Source: Parashewanella spongiae
GTDB taxonomy: Bacteria > Pseudomonadota > Gammaproteobacteria > Enterobacterales > Shewanellaceae
DNA length: 64,000 nt
Direction of reading: 5' to 3'
NCBI RefSeq assembly: GCF_004358345.1
Contig: NZ_CP037952.1
Coordinates: 2,542,001 to 2,606,000, forward strand
The position numbers were made by a program, and so were the translations under genes. The notes under the pieces are model-generated. The model searched no databases, had not been told where the DNA came from, and worked only from the letters and a program-made list of their open reading frames with translations. Positions 34,433 through 45,649 of the stretch are shown here, piece after piece (within the stretch, counting starts at the first letter, position 1; each line of letters starts with the position of its first letter).

Positions 34433-37030
34433 TTAATCTTTGTATTCTTTTCCGTAGAAGCATGCCAGTAAAAGCTCTTTAAGCTCAGAGATGAGAGGGT
34501 AGCGGGGGTTAGCGCCTGTACATTGGTCATCAAATGCATCTTCGGCTAGTTCATCGATTTTTGCTAAGAAGTCAGCCTCATTCACTCCAGCTTCTTTGAT
34601 TGATGCAGGTATGCCAATCGCCTTCTTGATTTGATTGATTTTTTCAAGCAGTTTTTCGACCTTTTGTTCATCAGAACTTCCTCCAAGGCGCAAGTAATCG
34701 GCAATTTGCGCATAACGACATAAAGCTTTAGGGCGATCATATTGACTAAAGGCCGCTTGTTTAGTCGGTATATCGGTCGCATTAAAACGGATTACATTTG
34801 AAATTAGTAAGGCATTAGCTAAACCGTGGGGTAAATGGAATTCAGCACCAAGTTTATGTGCCATTGAGTGACAAATACCTAAGAAAGCGTTAGCGAAAGC
34901 AATGCCGGCAATAGTGGCGCCATTGTGAACTTTTTCTCTAGCAATCGGCGCTTCTGAACCTTTTTCGTAGGCCTCTGGCAGGTATTTTGTTAATAAATCC
35001 ATTGCTTGTAATGCTTGACCATCACTGTACTCATTTGCCATAACGCTAACATAGGCTTCTAATGCATGGGTGATTGCATCAATACCACCAAATGCAGTTA
35101 ATGACTTAGGCATATTCATCACTAGATTTGGATCAACAATTGCCATATTAGGTGTTAATTCGTAATCAGCAATAGGATATTTTTGACCTGAAACTTCATC
35201 TGTGACCACAGCAAAAGGGGTTACTTCAGAGCCTGTTCCTGAAGTTGTAGGAATTGCTACCATCTCGGCTTTGTTGCCAAGTTTAGGGAATTTGTAAATT
35301 CTTTTACGAATGTCCATGAAACGAAGTGCAAGCTCGGCAAAATCAATATCTGGGTGTTCATACATAACCCAAATTATTTTTGCCGCATCCATAGGTGAGC
35401 CGCCGCCGAGAGCTATGATAACGTCCGGTTGGAAACTACAAGCCACAGCAGCGCCTTGTTTAACTACTGACAAAGTTGGATCGGCTTCCACATCATAGAA
35501 TGCTTCAGTTTCAAGCCCTTGAGCCTTGAGAATTTTAAGAGTTTCATCGCAGTAACCGTTGTTGAATAAATACTTATCAGTGACGATGAGTGCGCGGCGC
35601 TTTGAGCTTAACTCTTCTAATGCAATTGGGAGACTTCCGCGACGGAAGTAAATAGATGATGGTAGTTTATGCCACAGCATATTTTCAGCCCTTTTTGCGA
35701 CCATTTTTTTGTTGATCAAGTGACTAGGTCCAACATTTTCTGAAATCGAGTTTCCGCCCCAAGAGCCGCACCCAAGAGTAAGTGATGGCGCTAACTTAAA
35801 GTTATAAAGATCGCCAATTCCTCCTTGAGAAGCAGGAGTATTAATTAATATCCTAGCTGTTTTCATCCTGAAACCAAATTGCTTTACGCGTTCAGTCTGT
35901 GTGTCTTGATCGGTATATAAACCCGAAGTGTGACCAATGCCGCCTAAGGCTACAAGTGCTTCAGCTTTATCTAAAGCGTCTTCAAAACTGCTTGCGTGGT
36001 ACATTCCGAGTAATGGTGATAGCTTTTCGTGGGCAAAAGCTTCGTTATTGCTAATTTCAGTAGCTTCCCCAATTAATACTTTCGTAGTTGAGAGAACATT
36101 AATGTCAGCCATTTTGGCAATGGTAATCGCACTTTGCCCTACAATTTCTGCATTTAAGCTTCCGTTTTTCAGAATGATTTTTTGAACCGCTTTGGTTTCT
36201 TTGTTGTTAAGAATATAACCGCCGTGTGATGCAAAGCGTGCTTTTACTTGTTCATAAACACTATCTAGTACAACAACAGCTTGCTCAGACGCACAAACAA
36301 CACCATTATCAAATGTTTTTGACATAAGAATAGAGCTTACTGCACGTTTAATGTCAGCAGTATCGTCAATAATTATAGGAGTGTTACCAGCTCCAACGCC
36401 TATTGCTGGTTTACCTGACGAATAGGCCGCCTTAACCATTCCGGGCCCGCCAGTGGCGAGGATAAGGTTTATTTTCTCATGAGTCATAAGTTGATTAGAT
36501 AAAGCAACACTTGGCTCATCGATCCAACCAATAATGTCTTTCGGTGCACCGGCTTTAATCGCTGCGTCAAGTACAAGTTTAGCTGCGCTTGCTGTTGATT
36601 GTTTTGCTCTTGGATGTGGTGAAAAAATAATTCCATTTCGAGTTTTTAAGCTTATTAGAGCTTTAAAAATGGCGGTAGAGGTCGGGTTGGTGGTTGGTAC
36701 GATACCGCAAATTATTCCGACTGGCTCGGCAATGGTAATTGTACCAAATGTGACGTCTTCATCTATTATTCCACAGGTTTTATCATCTTTGTATTTGTTA
36801 TAAATATACTCAGATGCAAAATGGTTTTTAATAACCTTATCTTCAAGAACACCCATACCTGTTTCTTGTGCAGCCATTTTTGCAAGTGAAATACGTGCAT
36901 CAGCCGCCGCTAATGCAGCTGCTCTAAATATCTTATCTACTTGCTCTTGACTGAAATTGGCAAATTTAGCCTGAGCCTCAGCCGCTCGACTAATTAATTG
37001 GTCGAGTTCTTGAGTATTTGTCACTGTCAT
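34433..37030 (-). CDS. adhE: Bifunctional acetaldehyde-CoA/alcohol dehydrogenase
   Basis: An 865-aa fusion enzyme that reduces acetyl-CoA to acetaldehyde and then ethanol with NADH during fermentation. The N-terminal half is an aldehyde dehydrogenase with the catalytic Cys in FDNGVVCASEQAV and the cofactor motif GVGAGNTP. The C-terminal half (from about 450) is an iron-containing alcohol dehydrogenase with ALGGGSPMDAAKI, AIPTTSGTGSEVTPF, and Fe ligands in FLGICHSMAHKLGAEFHLPHG. Length is normal for AdhE, and the protein should assemble into spirosomes. The start ATG follows AGGAAA. It is flanked by terminator and long leader, so it is a single-gene unit. Anaerobic induction is expected from the family, but no clear FNR site was seen. 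Confidence 0.95.
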   Translation of the reverse strand: MTVTNTQELDQLISRAAEAQAKFANFSQEQVDKIFRAAALAAADARISLAKMAAQETGMGVLEDKVIKNHFASEYIYNKYKDDKTCGIIDEDVTFGTITIAEPVGIICGIVPTTNPTSTAIFKALISLKTRNGIIFSPHPRAKQSTASAAKLVLDAAIKAGAPKDIIGWIDEPSVALSNQLMTHEKINLILATGGPGMVKAAYSSGKPAIGVGAGNTPIIIDDTADIKRAVSSILMSKTFDNGVVCASEQAVVVLDSVYEQVKARFASHGGYILNNKETKAVQKIILKNGSLNAEIVGQSAITIAKMADINVLSTTKVLIGEATEISNNEAFAHEKLSPLLGMYHASSFEDALDKAEALVALGGIGHTSGLYTDQDTQTERVKQFGFRMKTARILINTPASQGGIGDLYNFKLAPSLTLGCGSWGGNSISENVGPSHLINKKMVAKRAENMLWHKLPSSIYFRRGSLPIALEELSSKRRALIVTDKYLFNNGYCDETLKILKAQGLETEAFYDVEADPTLSVVKQGAAVACSFQPDVIIALGGGSPMDAAKIIWVMYEHPDIDFAELALRFMDIRKRIYKFPKLGNKAEMVAIPTTSGTGSEVTPFAVVTDEVSGQKYPIADYELTPNMAIVDPNLVMNMPKSLTAFGGIDAITHALEAYVSVMANEYSDGQALQAMDLLTKYLPEAYEKGSEAPIAREKVHNGATIAGIAFANAFLGICHSMAHKLGAEFHLPHGLANALLISNVIRFNATDIPTKQAAFSQYDRPKALCRYAQIADYLRLGGSSDEQKVEKLLEKINQIKKAIGIPASIKEAGVNEADFLAKIDELAEDAFDDQCTGANPRYPLISELKELLLACFYGKEYKD

Positions 37031-37490
37031 ATTAAGTTTCCTATAAAAATTATTTAGGCAACGTTAGATTTGACTAAATACTTTCAACAACATGAAATTT
37101 ACCGATTTAAGGCAATTAATTCTGTGATCCCTTTGGCAAATTCACCTTTGTTTTGTAATAAAATTACAAATTGAAGCAAGATAAGGAATTTAAAGCAGAA
37201 AATGAGATAAGAAGATGTGTAATAATGAGCGGTGCGTTATTTTAAGTAACTGACTCATTGGGGATTGTATTAAACATAAAAAAGGTTGGTTTTATATGGT
37301 TATTAAAAATTAACTGCATTAATCTAAATTGAAAGCCACTGTACACGACAAAAATAAAGCCTGTTTTGTAATAACGTAAATTCAAACCATTACGACATAC
37401 TCGCGAAGGCGGGTATCCAGTAACTTTTGTCGTATACAAAATTGAAAATCACATCACTTTGTACTCATATCGGTTTACATTCACCTTAGA
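37031..37490. other. adhE upstream region with REP-like repeat
   Basis: A 460-bp region that must hold the adhE promoter. It contains an inverted copy of the short palindromic repeat (CATACTCGCGAAGGCGGGTATCCAG, about 37397-37421), matching the one at 30453. No RNA gene or convincing operator is recognised. Confidence 0.45.
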
Positions 37491-38507
37491 TTAACTGGTG
37501 GTTAGTTCGCCTATTGTGTTTTCTTGCATAATTTTTTTAATCTCCTCACAACAGAGGTTTTGAGATAAAAGTACATGTAATTTTGCTAATGCAGCTTCAA
37601 TAGTGAGATCTGCACCACTGATAACACCGGCTTCAGCGAGAGCATTCCCCGTTGCATAGCCAGACATGTTTACTTTTCCCTGAAGACACTGTGTCAAGTT
37701 TACTAATATAATTCCCTCTTGGTCTGCTTTTTGTAATATATCAAGCATTGCAGGGCTCTCTGGCGCGTTACCCACGCCAAAAGTTCTTAAAATCAAAGCT
37801 TTTACAGGTTGACGGAGAATGTTTTCGAAGAGCTTAGTATCTATACCAGGGTAAAGTAAAATCACTCCAACTGGTTGCGGTTCAATGTTGACGACTTCAA
37901 GTTCACTATTCATTCTAATTTTGAATTCAGGCTTAATATGTTGTTTTATTTTAATGCCTGCTTCAAGTAATACTGGAAAATTAGGTGAGGCAAAAGCTTC
38001 AAAACCATCAGCATGGGCTTTAGTGGTTCTATTTCCTCTGAATAATTTATTATTAAAGAATAACGTCACTTCTGGAATAGAATGACTCGCAGCAATATAT
38101 AAAGAATTTAATAGGTTAGCCTGACCATCAGATCGAAGTTGTGCAAGTGGTATTTGGGAACCTGTTACTATTACGGGTTTACAAAGATTCTTTAACATAA
38201 ATGATAATGCAGAAGCCGTGTAAGCCATGGTGTCAGTACCATGTAATATGACAAATCCATCGTAATTATCGTAATTACTGGCAATGTCATCAGCAATTCG
38301 TTGCCAATCACTTGGCATCATGTTGGAAGAGTCAATTAGTGGGCTGTATTCATGAATGGTAAATTGCGGCATTTCATCATGGTAAAACTCTGGCATATCA
38401 CGAACACATTGAGTTAAAAATCCAGCTACAGGGATAAAACCTTTATCGGTCTTTTGCATACCAATTGTCCCGCCTGTATAGGCAACATAGATGGATTTTT
38501 TATTCAT
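37491..38507 (-). CDS. ansA: Type I L-asparaginase
   Basis: A 338-aa cytoplasmic asparaginase hydrolysing asparagine to aspartate and ammonia. Signature one is VAYTGGTIGMQ with the nucleophilic Thr; signature two is FVILHGTDTMAYTASALSFM with the second catalytic Thr-Asp pair. No signal peptide is present, which separates it from periplasmic AnsB. It starts about 120 bp downstream of sppA on the same strand, but a terminator lies between them, so it may have its own promoter. Length is typical for the AnsA group. Confidence 0.93.
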   Translation of the reverse strand: MNKKSIYVAYTGGTIGMQKTDKGFIPVAGFLTQCVRDMPEFYHDEMPQFTIHEYSPLIDSSNMMPSDWQRIADDIASNYDNYDGFVILHGTDTMAYTASALSFMLKNLCKPVIVTGSQIPLAQLRSDGQANLLNSLYIAASHSIPEVTLFFNNKLFRGNRTTKAHADGFEAFASPNFPVLLEAGIKIKQHIKPEFKIRMNSELEVVNIEPQPVGVILLYPGIDTKLFENILRQPVKALILRTFGVGNAPESPAMLDILQKADQEGIILVNLTQCLQGKVNMSGYATGNALAEAGVISGADLTIEAALAKLHVLLSQNLCCEEIKKIMQENTIGELTTS

Positions 38508-38571
38508 AATAACGATAACTTAAGAAAGGATTATAGTGACAATATTTTACTATATCTTTAACTAACAGCAA

Positions 38572-38600
38572 TAAAAAAGGGCAATTAAATATTGCCCTTA
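38572..38600 (-). terminator. Terminator after sppA
   Basis: Stem AAGGGCAAT/ATTGCCCTT (38577-38599) with a 5-base loop is followed on the minus strand by TTTTTTATTGC. It sits between sppA and ansA. Confidence 0.85.
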
Positions 38601-38626
38601 GAGTTCTTGTGTTGACTCATTTTATA

Positions 38627-40483
38627 TTAGAAATTACATGTGTCACAGAACATGTACATGTTCTTTGGATCATCAAACTGATTGAGTCTCTCTATGGAGT
38701 TGGCCCATTTTTTAAATGTTTTTTCTAAAATGCTTGTCGAAGCATACGACTTTGGTAAATATGCTGTGGCTGAAGCGAATAACTCTTGAATAATCAATTC
38801 CTCAGCAGTGAGTTGCTTTTGAATAATTTGAGTGTCAAAGTTTTTTAATTGAGCAAACTCGGCGGCTTTAGCAACGGCTTTATCTAAGTCACCAAGCTCA
38901 TCAACTAAACCTAGCTCTAATGCTTTTTTTCCACTCCAAACACGGCCTTGGGCTACTTTGTCCACTTGTTCAAGGGTCATTTCTCGCTCTTTAGCAACCA
39001 GTGAAATAAAATTGTGATAGCCACGATCTACTTGCTTCTGTATGACTGCTTTTATTTGAGGTGATATACCACGAGTGCTTGAAGCTTTTGTCCATTCAGA
39101 TGTGCCAACGCCATCACTGAAAACTCCAATAGATGCTAATGAATCTTCAATTGTATTGAACATCCCAAAAATACCAATAGAACCTGTCAATGTTGTCGGA
39201 GTTGCGAAAATATAATCAGAGCTGGCTGAGATCCAGTATCCACCTGATGCAGCATAAGTGCCCATACTTACGACTACAGGCTTCCCTGCTTCTTTCAAGG
39301 CCAATAATTCTTGTCTAATTTGTTCAGAAGCGAATGCACTTCCGCCAGGACTATCTACGCGAAGAACCACAGCTTTTATTTGTCGGTCAAATCGAGCTTG
39401 GCGTAAAAGATCAGAGGTACTTTTACCACCAATTGTTCCAGCAGGTTGATTTCCATTTAAAATGGTACCTTTGGCTACAATGATACCTACAGCGTCACCT
39501 AACACTATATTATGCTTCGGTTTGACTAATGATAAATATTCACTGAACTCTATATTTTTATAACTAGTTCCAGAGTCTGCTTTGCCAACTTTTTCAATCA
39601 TTGATAAACGGAATTGTTCAGGTGTGGCTAACTCATCGACGAGCTTTGTATTAAGTGCCATCTGACCTGATTCACCTTCCGCTTTATCGAGTGCCGTAAG
39701 AAAGTCAGTAGGTGTTAATACCACATCATTTTGATCGATTTGTCGGTTTTGACTAATGATGGTTTCGTAATTACTCCAAATGTCATTCAGTAAAACCTCA
39801 TTTGCTTTTTTAGCCGCTGCAGACATGTCATCACGGATATATGGTTCTACAGCTGATTTAAAGGTACCTACGCGGAAAATGTGAGTATTAATCTTTAATT
39901 TTTCAAGCGCTGACTTGTAATAAAGACGATATCGACCAAGCCCTTCAAGGCTAACGCTGCCTTGAGGGTTTAAATACACTCTGTCGGCATAACTGGCAAG
40001 CAAATATTGGTTTTGGTCAAAATAATTTCCGACAGCGAAAATTGATTTTCCTTGCTTTTTAAATCGTTCTAAAGCTTGGCCGATGGACTCTAATTTACTG
40101 ATCCCCGAACCTCTTAATTGCGAGAGTTCAAGTACAATACTATCTATTCGTTTGTCATGTGATGCATTATCAATGACATACAAAACGTCAGAAAGGAGGA
40201 CTTCACTATCACTTTTATCACCTTGGCTTTCTTTAATTGTAGCTTCAAAAGGATCAACATATCTTTTTTGGTCTACGATTCTTCCGTTTAAATTAAGCAA
40301 CAAAGCTGTTCCTTCGTCGAGTTTGATTTCATCTCCAGTGGAAAGGGCAACGATAAAAGCAATTAAGCCAATTAAAACTAAAGGAAAAAATACAATATTG
40401 ATAATAAGTTGACGTGTAAAATTAATGACTTTCCATATCAAAGATAAAGTATTTTTAGTTGTAAGTGGTTTTTTCGTGGACAT
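38627..40483 (-). CDS. sppA: Signal peptide peptidase A (protease IV)
   Basis: A 618-aa inner-membrane serine protease that degrades cleaved signal peptides. One N-terminal membrane helix (IINIVFFPLVLIGLIAFIVAL) anchors it. The N-domain carries the Lys general base region (GLGRYRLYYKSALEKLKI). The C-domain carries VDSPGGSAFASEQ and the nucleophile Ser in MGTYAASGGYWISASSDYIFA, followed by TLTGSIGIFG. This long 67K-type form with two homologous halves is as in E. coli. I prefer the ATG at 40483, which has TGGAG five bases upstream, over the GTG at 40489. The protein ends with FCDTCNF. Confidence 0.93.
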   Translation of the reverse strand: MSTKKPLTTKNTLSLIWKVINFTRQLIINIVFFPLVLIGLIAFIVALSTGDEIKLDEGTALLLNLNGRIVDQKRYVDPFEATIKESQGDKSDSEVLLSDVLYVIDNASHDKRIDSIVLELSQLRGSGISKLESIGQALERFKKQGKSIFAVGNYFDQNQYLLASYADRVYLNPQGSVSLEGLGRYRLYYKSALEKLKINTHIFRVGTFKSAVEPYIRDDMSAAAKKANEVLLNDIWSNYETIISQNRQIDQNDVVLTPTDFLTALDKAEGESGQMALNTKLVDELATPEQFRLSMIEKVGKADSGTSYKNIEFSEYLSLVKPKHNIVLGDAVGIIVAKGTILNGNQPAGTIGGKSTSDLLRQARFDRQIKAVVLRVDSPGGSAFASEQIRQELLALKEAGKPVVVSMGTYAASGGYWISASSDYIFATPTTLTGSIGIFGMFNTIEDSLASIGVFSDGVGTSEWTKASSTRGISPQIKAVIQKQVDRGYHNFISLVAKEREMTLEQVDKVAQGRVWSGKKALELGLVDELGDLDKAVAKAAEFAQLKNFDTQIIQKQLTAEELIIQELFASATAYLPKSYASTSILEKTFKKWANSIERLNQFDDPKNMYMFCDTCNF

Positions 40484-40647
40484 AGCCACTCCAGTAAATT
40501 AGAACATAATTCTATGCTACCTGAAATATTGACGGAAAACGAAACACAATTGTAACCGTTTTTATCAGTATGGGGTTGAGCTTAAAGAGTGTGCAATGTA
40601 TGTTATGAAATATCATTTTCAATCGTGCGTTTTAAAAGGGTGTTTAA

Positions 40648-42666
<2,019 letters not shown>

Positions 42667-42674
42667 TATTATTA

Positions 42675-43232
42675 GTAATACCAATTACAATAATTAATTT
42701 TTCATTCAGCTAGAACTAAAGAGTTTTAGTGCAAGGCACAAGCTCTAAGTACTATATTCCCTACGGTCGCCATACAAAACTGGCGTTCAACGTACTTAGT
42801 GCTTTTATCGGGATAATTCAAGTGCTTGTAACGCAGTAATGGAAACCTTTAGCATTGTCATTCGGGAGCTTGTATGTGCTCTGAGTTGAGCATTTAATCT
42901 CTGAGGGTTTAATTCCCCGTCCCTTGGGACGAACTACCTTATTTCGTGAATCTAGATTGATACCCCGCTGCTTGCAGCGGGGTTGTTCACTTACTGTAAT
43001 CCTAAAAACATCAGTTGAACGCTGAGTATATGAGTAACTGTTTGAGCAATACGATGATTTTATTATCATGTTTTTCACCTAATGAGTGAAATGCTCTACG
43101 CTCACAAGCTTACTAAAATGGCTGCTATCTGCGTTATATCTTTTGCAATTAGATTAACTACTTGCTGCAAGCTACGCCTTACTATCAGCCATTTTTTCTA
43201 CGCTTGAGAACGCAGTCAACTAATGTTTCTAG
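42675..43232. repeat. Interspersed repeat array before the group II intron
   Basis: Sequence from TAATACCAATTACAATAATT to GTTTCTAG is noncoding and made of modules seen elsewhere. 42828-42897 matches the repeat at 638-841. 42990-43110 matches 30049-30186 in reverse. 43112-43220 matches 45285-45410 and, more weakly, the MITE at 60344. A strong hairpin CCCCGCTG/CAGCGGGG lies at 42963-42982. The last module starts ATGGCTG and ends CAGCCAT, with an inner stem (CTACTTGC region). Confidence 0.65.
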
Positions 43233-45245
43233 GGAGCGCCACGAAGCGCTTTATTCTGTTGCGGGATTTGTCTCAACGTATACGCAGCCAAGCGATTACA
43301 TGGCCATAAACCAGAGACAGCAACGTTATTATTTATAATAAGTCCATCAGGTTGAAACGTACCTGACGGGATAATTACCAGTTCATCCCGAAATCTGACG
43401 GGCATGCATAATGGGTAACCGCTATGACATGAAGCCCTGTGACAAAGGCCTTGAATAAAGGTTGAGATGCAATGTAGGCCGCAGCATCAAGCGAATTCAG
43501 TTAAGCGTCGTAAATCAAAAAATGAAGATGGGGAGTCTTTCCTAGTTGACGAACCCTGACACAAACAGAGAAGCAACTGGTAAATGCATCTGTTTGATCT
43601 TCCGGCGTAATATGAAGTGGCATGTATTGAAGGAAATAAAGTGAACGTGGGAGAGCCTGAGTGTTGGAAGGTAGTGACTTGCACTATCCGAATAATAAGG
43701 TAAACCGAAATTTCAGATAGGGCGCTCAGGCAGTCGGATGAGCCCATAGTACCGTTAACCGTGAAGACAACATAACTTTACATCAGGGAAGGGGCTCAGT
43801 GTTACACCCGTTTTTTAACGTAACTTTTGAGGTGAAATTGCCATATGGCTAACACTCCAGTAAATATCAGAATATTACAGCGAAAACTTTACTTACGCTC
43901 AAAGCTTAACTCGGAGCTTCGATTTTACAGCTTGTACGATAAACTCAGTCGCCTAGATATACTCGAAGAAGCCTATCGACGATGCAAAGCCAATAAAGGC
44001 GGAGCAGGAATTGATGGCATCACATTCAGTTATCTAGAGCAGCAAAAGAAAGTCGTTGCGCTGTTAAAAGAAATTCAAACTCAATTACAACAGAAAAACT
44101 ATCGACCTAGCCCAGTCAAACGAGTAGAAATACTCAAAGACAACGGCAAAACGCGGAAACTTGGGATCCCGATAATCAGTGACAGAATTGTGCAAATGGC
44201 GATGACAATAGTGATGCAACCCGTCTACGAACCTCATTTACATGAACACAGTTATGGTTATCGTCCATGTCGAAGCGCCCAGCAAGCGGTAAAAGTCATT
44301 GAAATGAGCCTAAAACAAGGCTATCAGCACGTACTCGATGCTGACTTGAGCGCCTATTTCGATACCATCCCGCACGCTAAGTTGATGACAAAAATAGAAA
44401 GGCGAATAAGCGACAGCAGCTTTCTGAGTTTACTGAAAAGCTTTATCAAAGCGCCCATCAGCATAGAGACGGTCAACGGGAAATGGCGAATAGAAGCAAG
44501 CCGATGTGGCACTCCGCAAGGCGGAGTTATCTCTCCACTACTGGCTAACATCTATCTCAACGATTTCTGTTTGAAAATACACGAAAAAACACCGTGTAAA
44601 ATCGTTACCTATGCAGATGATTTTGTTGTACTTCATAAGCAAACCTACACACAAGAGCAACTGGACTGGATAACACAGCAATTAAGTGATGAAGGTCTGA
44701 AGCTAAATCAAAGTAAAACCCACTGTGTGGATATGGGAAAGCTGATGAATGAGTTTGATTTCCTCGGTTTTAACTTTCAACGGATCACAGGCCTCATCAA
44801 AGGCACCAGTTACATCAAGATACAGGCGTCTAAGAAGAGCCAAACAAAGCTGAAAAATAAAATCAGAGACATAGTGAAACACCGAACCTCAAATACACTT
44901 GGCGTACTGATAAATAAGGTTAATCAAGTTCTGAGGGGATGGAAACACTATTTTGGTGGGATAGGTTATCCCAGAGGTGTATTTTTCAGAATAAATGGAT
45001 TTGTAGTAAACCGGTTCTATCGCTGGCATCGTCGCTTAAGTCAACGTCGAAGCAAGTATCTATCACGAGGTGCTTACGAAAAATTACGCCAAGCTGGTCT
45101 TGAGTATTTACCCACGACAAGATGATAAGCAAAGTGAAGGGGCTGAGAGAAGTGTAACAACAGAGCCGTGTGAGGGAAAACCTCATGCACGGAATCGAAG
45201 AGGGGCTGCTGGATAAGCGATAGCGAAGCCAGTAGCCTACTCTAC
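43233..45245 (+). mobile_element. Group II intron with intron-encoded protein
   Basis: A 2-kb retroelement: about 600 bp of structured 5' RNA (domains I-III, beginning GGAGCGCCACGAAGCGC), an internal reverse transcriptase gene, a 34-nt domain V (45163-45196; GAGCCGTGTGAGGGAAAACC and then TCATGCACGGAATC) and domain VI ending CTACTCTAC at 45245. Borders are inferred from the flanking repeat copies, so the 5' end may be off by a few bases. It lies between two copies of an interspersed repeat. Confidence 0.82.
43845..45125 (+). CDS. ltrA: Group II intron reverse transcriptase/maturase
   Basis: A 426-aa intron-encoded protein that helps splicing and drives retrohoming. It has the RT fingers-palm domain with GGAGIDGITFSYLEQQ, GKTRKLGIPIISDRIVQMA, DLSAYFDTIPH (first catalytic Asp), GTPQGGVISPLLANIYL and the YADD box in IVTYADDFVVLHK. 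A maturase (X) domain follows, with VLRGWKHYFGGIGYPRGVF and a basic C-terminus. No HNH endonuclease is seen, so it should rely on nicks or single-stranded targets during replication. It starts about 610 bp into the intron and stops 37 bp before domain V. The reading frame is complete. Confidence 0.92.
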   Translation: MANTPVNIRILQRKLYLRSKLNSELRFYSLYDKLSRLDILEEAYRRCKANKGGAGIDGITFSYLEQQKKVVALLKEIQTQLQQKNYRPSPVKRVEILKDNGKTRKLGIPIISDRIVQMAMTIVMQPVYEPHLHEHSYGYRPCRSAQQAVKVIEMSLKQGYQHVLDADLSAYFDTIPHAKLMTKIERRISDSSFLSLLKSFIKAPISIETVNGKWRIEASRCGTPQGGVISPLLANIYLNDFCLKIHEKTPCKIVTYADDFVVLHKQTYTQEQLDWITQQLSDEGLKLNQSKTHCVDMGKLMNEFDFLGFNFQRITGLIKGTSYIKIQASKKSQTKLKNKIRDIVKHRTSNTLGVLINKVNQVLRGWKHYFGGIGYPRGVFFRINGFVVNRFYRWHRRLSQRRSKYLSRGAYEKLRQAGLEYLPTTR

Positions 45246-45415
45246 ATTATGGCTTTCACCCAATGAGTGAAGTGCTCTACGCTCACCAGCTTACTGAAAT
45301 GACTGCTATCTGCGTTGTAACTTTTGCAAGTAGAATAGCTACTTGCTGCAAGCTAGGCCTTACTATCAGCCATTTTTTCTACGCTTGAGAACGCAGTTAA
45401 CTGATGTTTCTAAGT
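45246..45415. repeat. Interspersed repeat copy after the group II intron
   Basis: ATTATGGCTTTCACCCAATGAG through GCAGTTAACTGATGTTTCTA repeats 43070-43231 with about 85 to 90 percent identity by eye. It keeps the ATGACTG...CAGCCAT outer pairing and the inner GCAAGTAG/CTACTTGC stem (45327-45347). The region 45416-45649 after it is the AT-rich leader of the transporter gene, without other features. Confidence 0.65.
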
Positions 45416-45649
45416 TAAATTTACAATTAAAAATAAACTAATAAGTTGCTGTTTATTTGTTGAATATTAGCTGTATGGCGGCACTATTCTTAAGTGGAAT
45501 TAATGACGATATTTTAGATGGTATTGTAGTATCAGAAGATAGCATAGAATTTTTTAGTGCTTTGCTTGTTGTGTTTTATGTGTGTATTCATACGCGCAAT
45601 TGGCAATTTTGATGCAGACTAATTTGCTTTCGATATCTAGCGAGGAACT

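Noticed and set aside
42818-43078. 86-aa open frame on the minus strand
   Set aside because: It lies wholly inside interspersed repeat sequence with a strong hairpin, and other repeat copies do not keep the frame.
43487-43747. 86-aa open frame antisense in the group II intron
   Set aside because: It overlaps structured intron RNA (domains I-III) and has no protein-like features.
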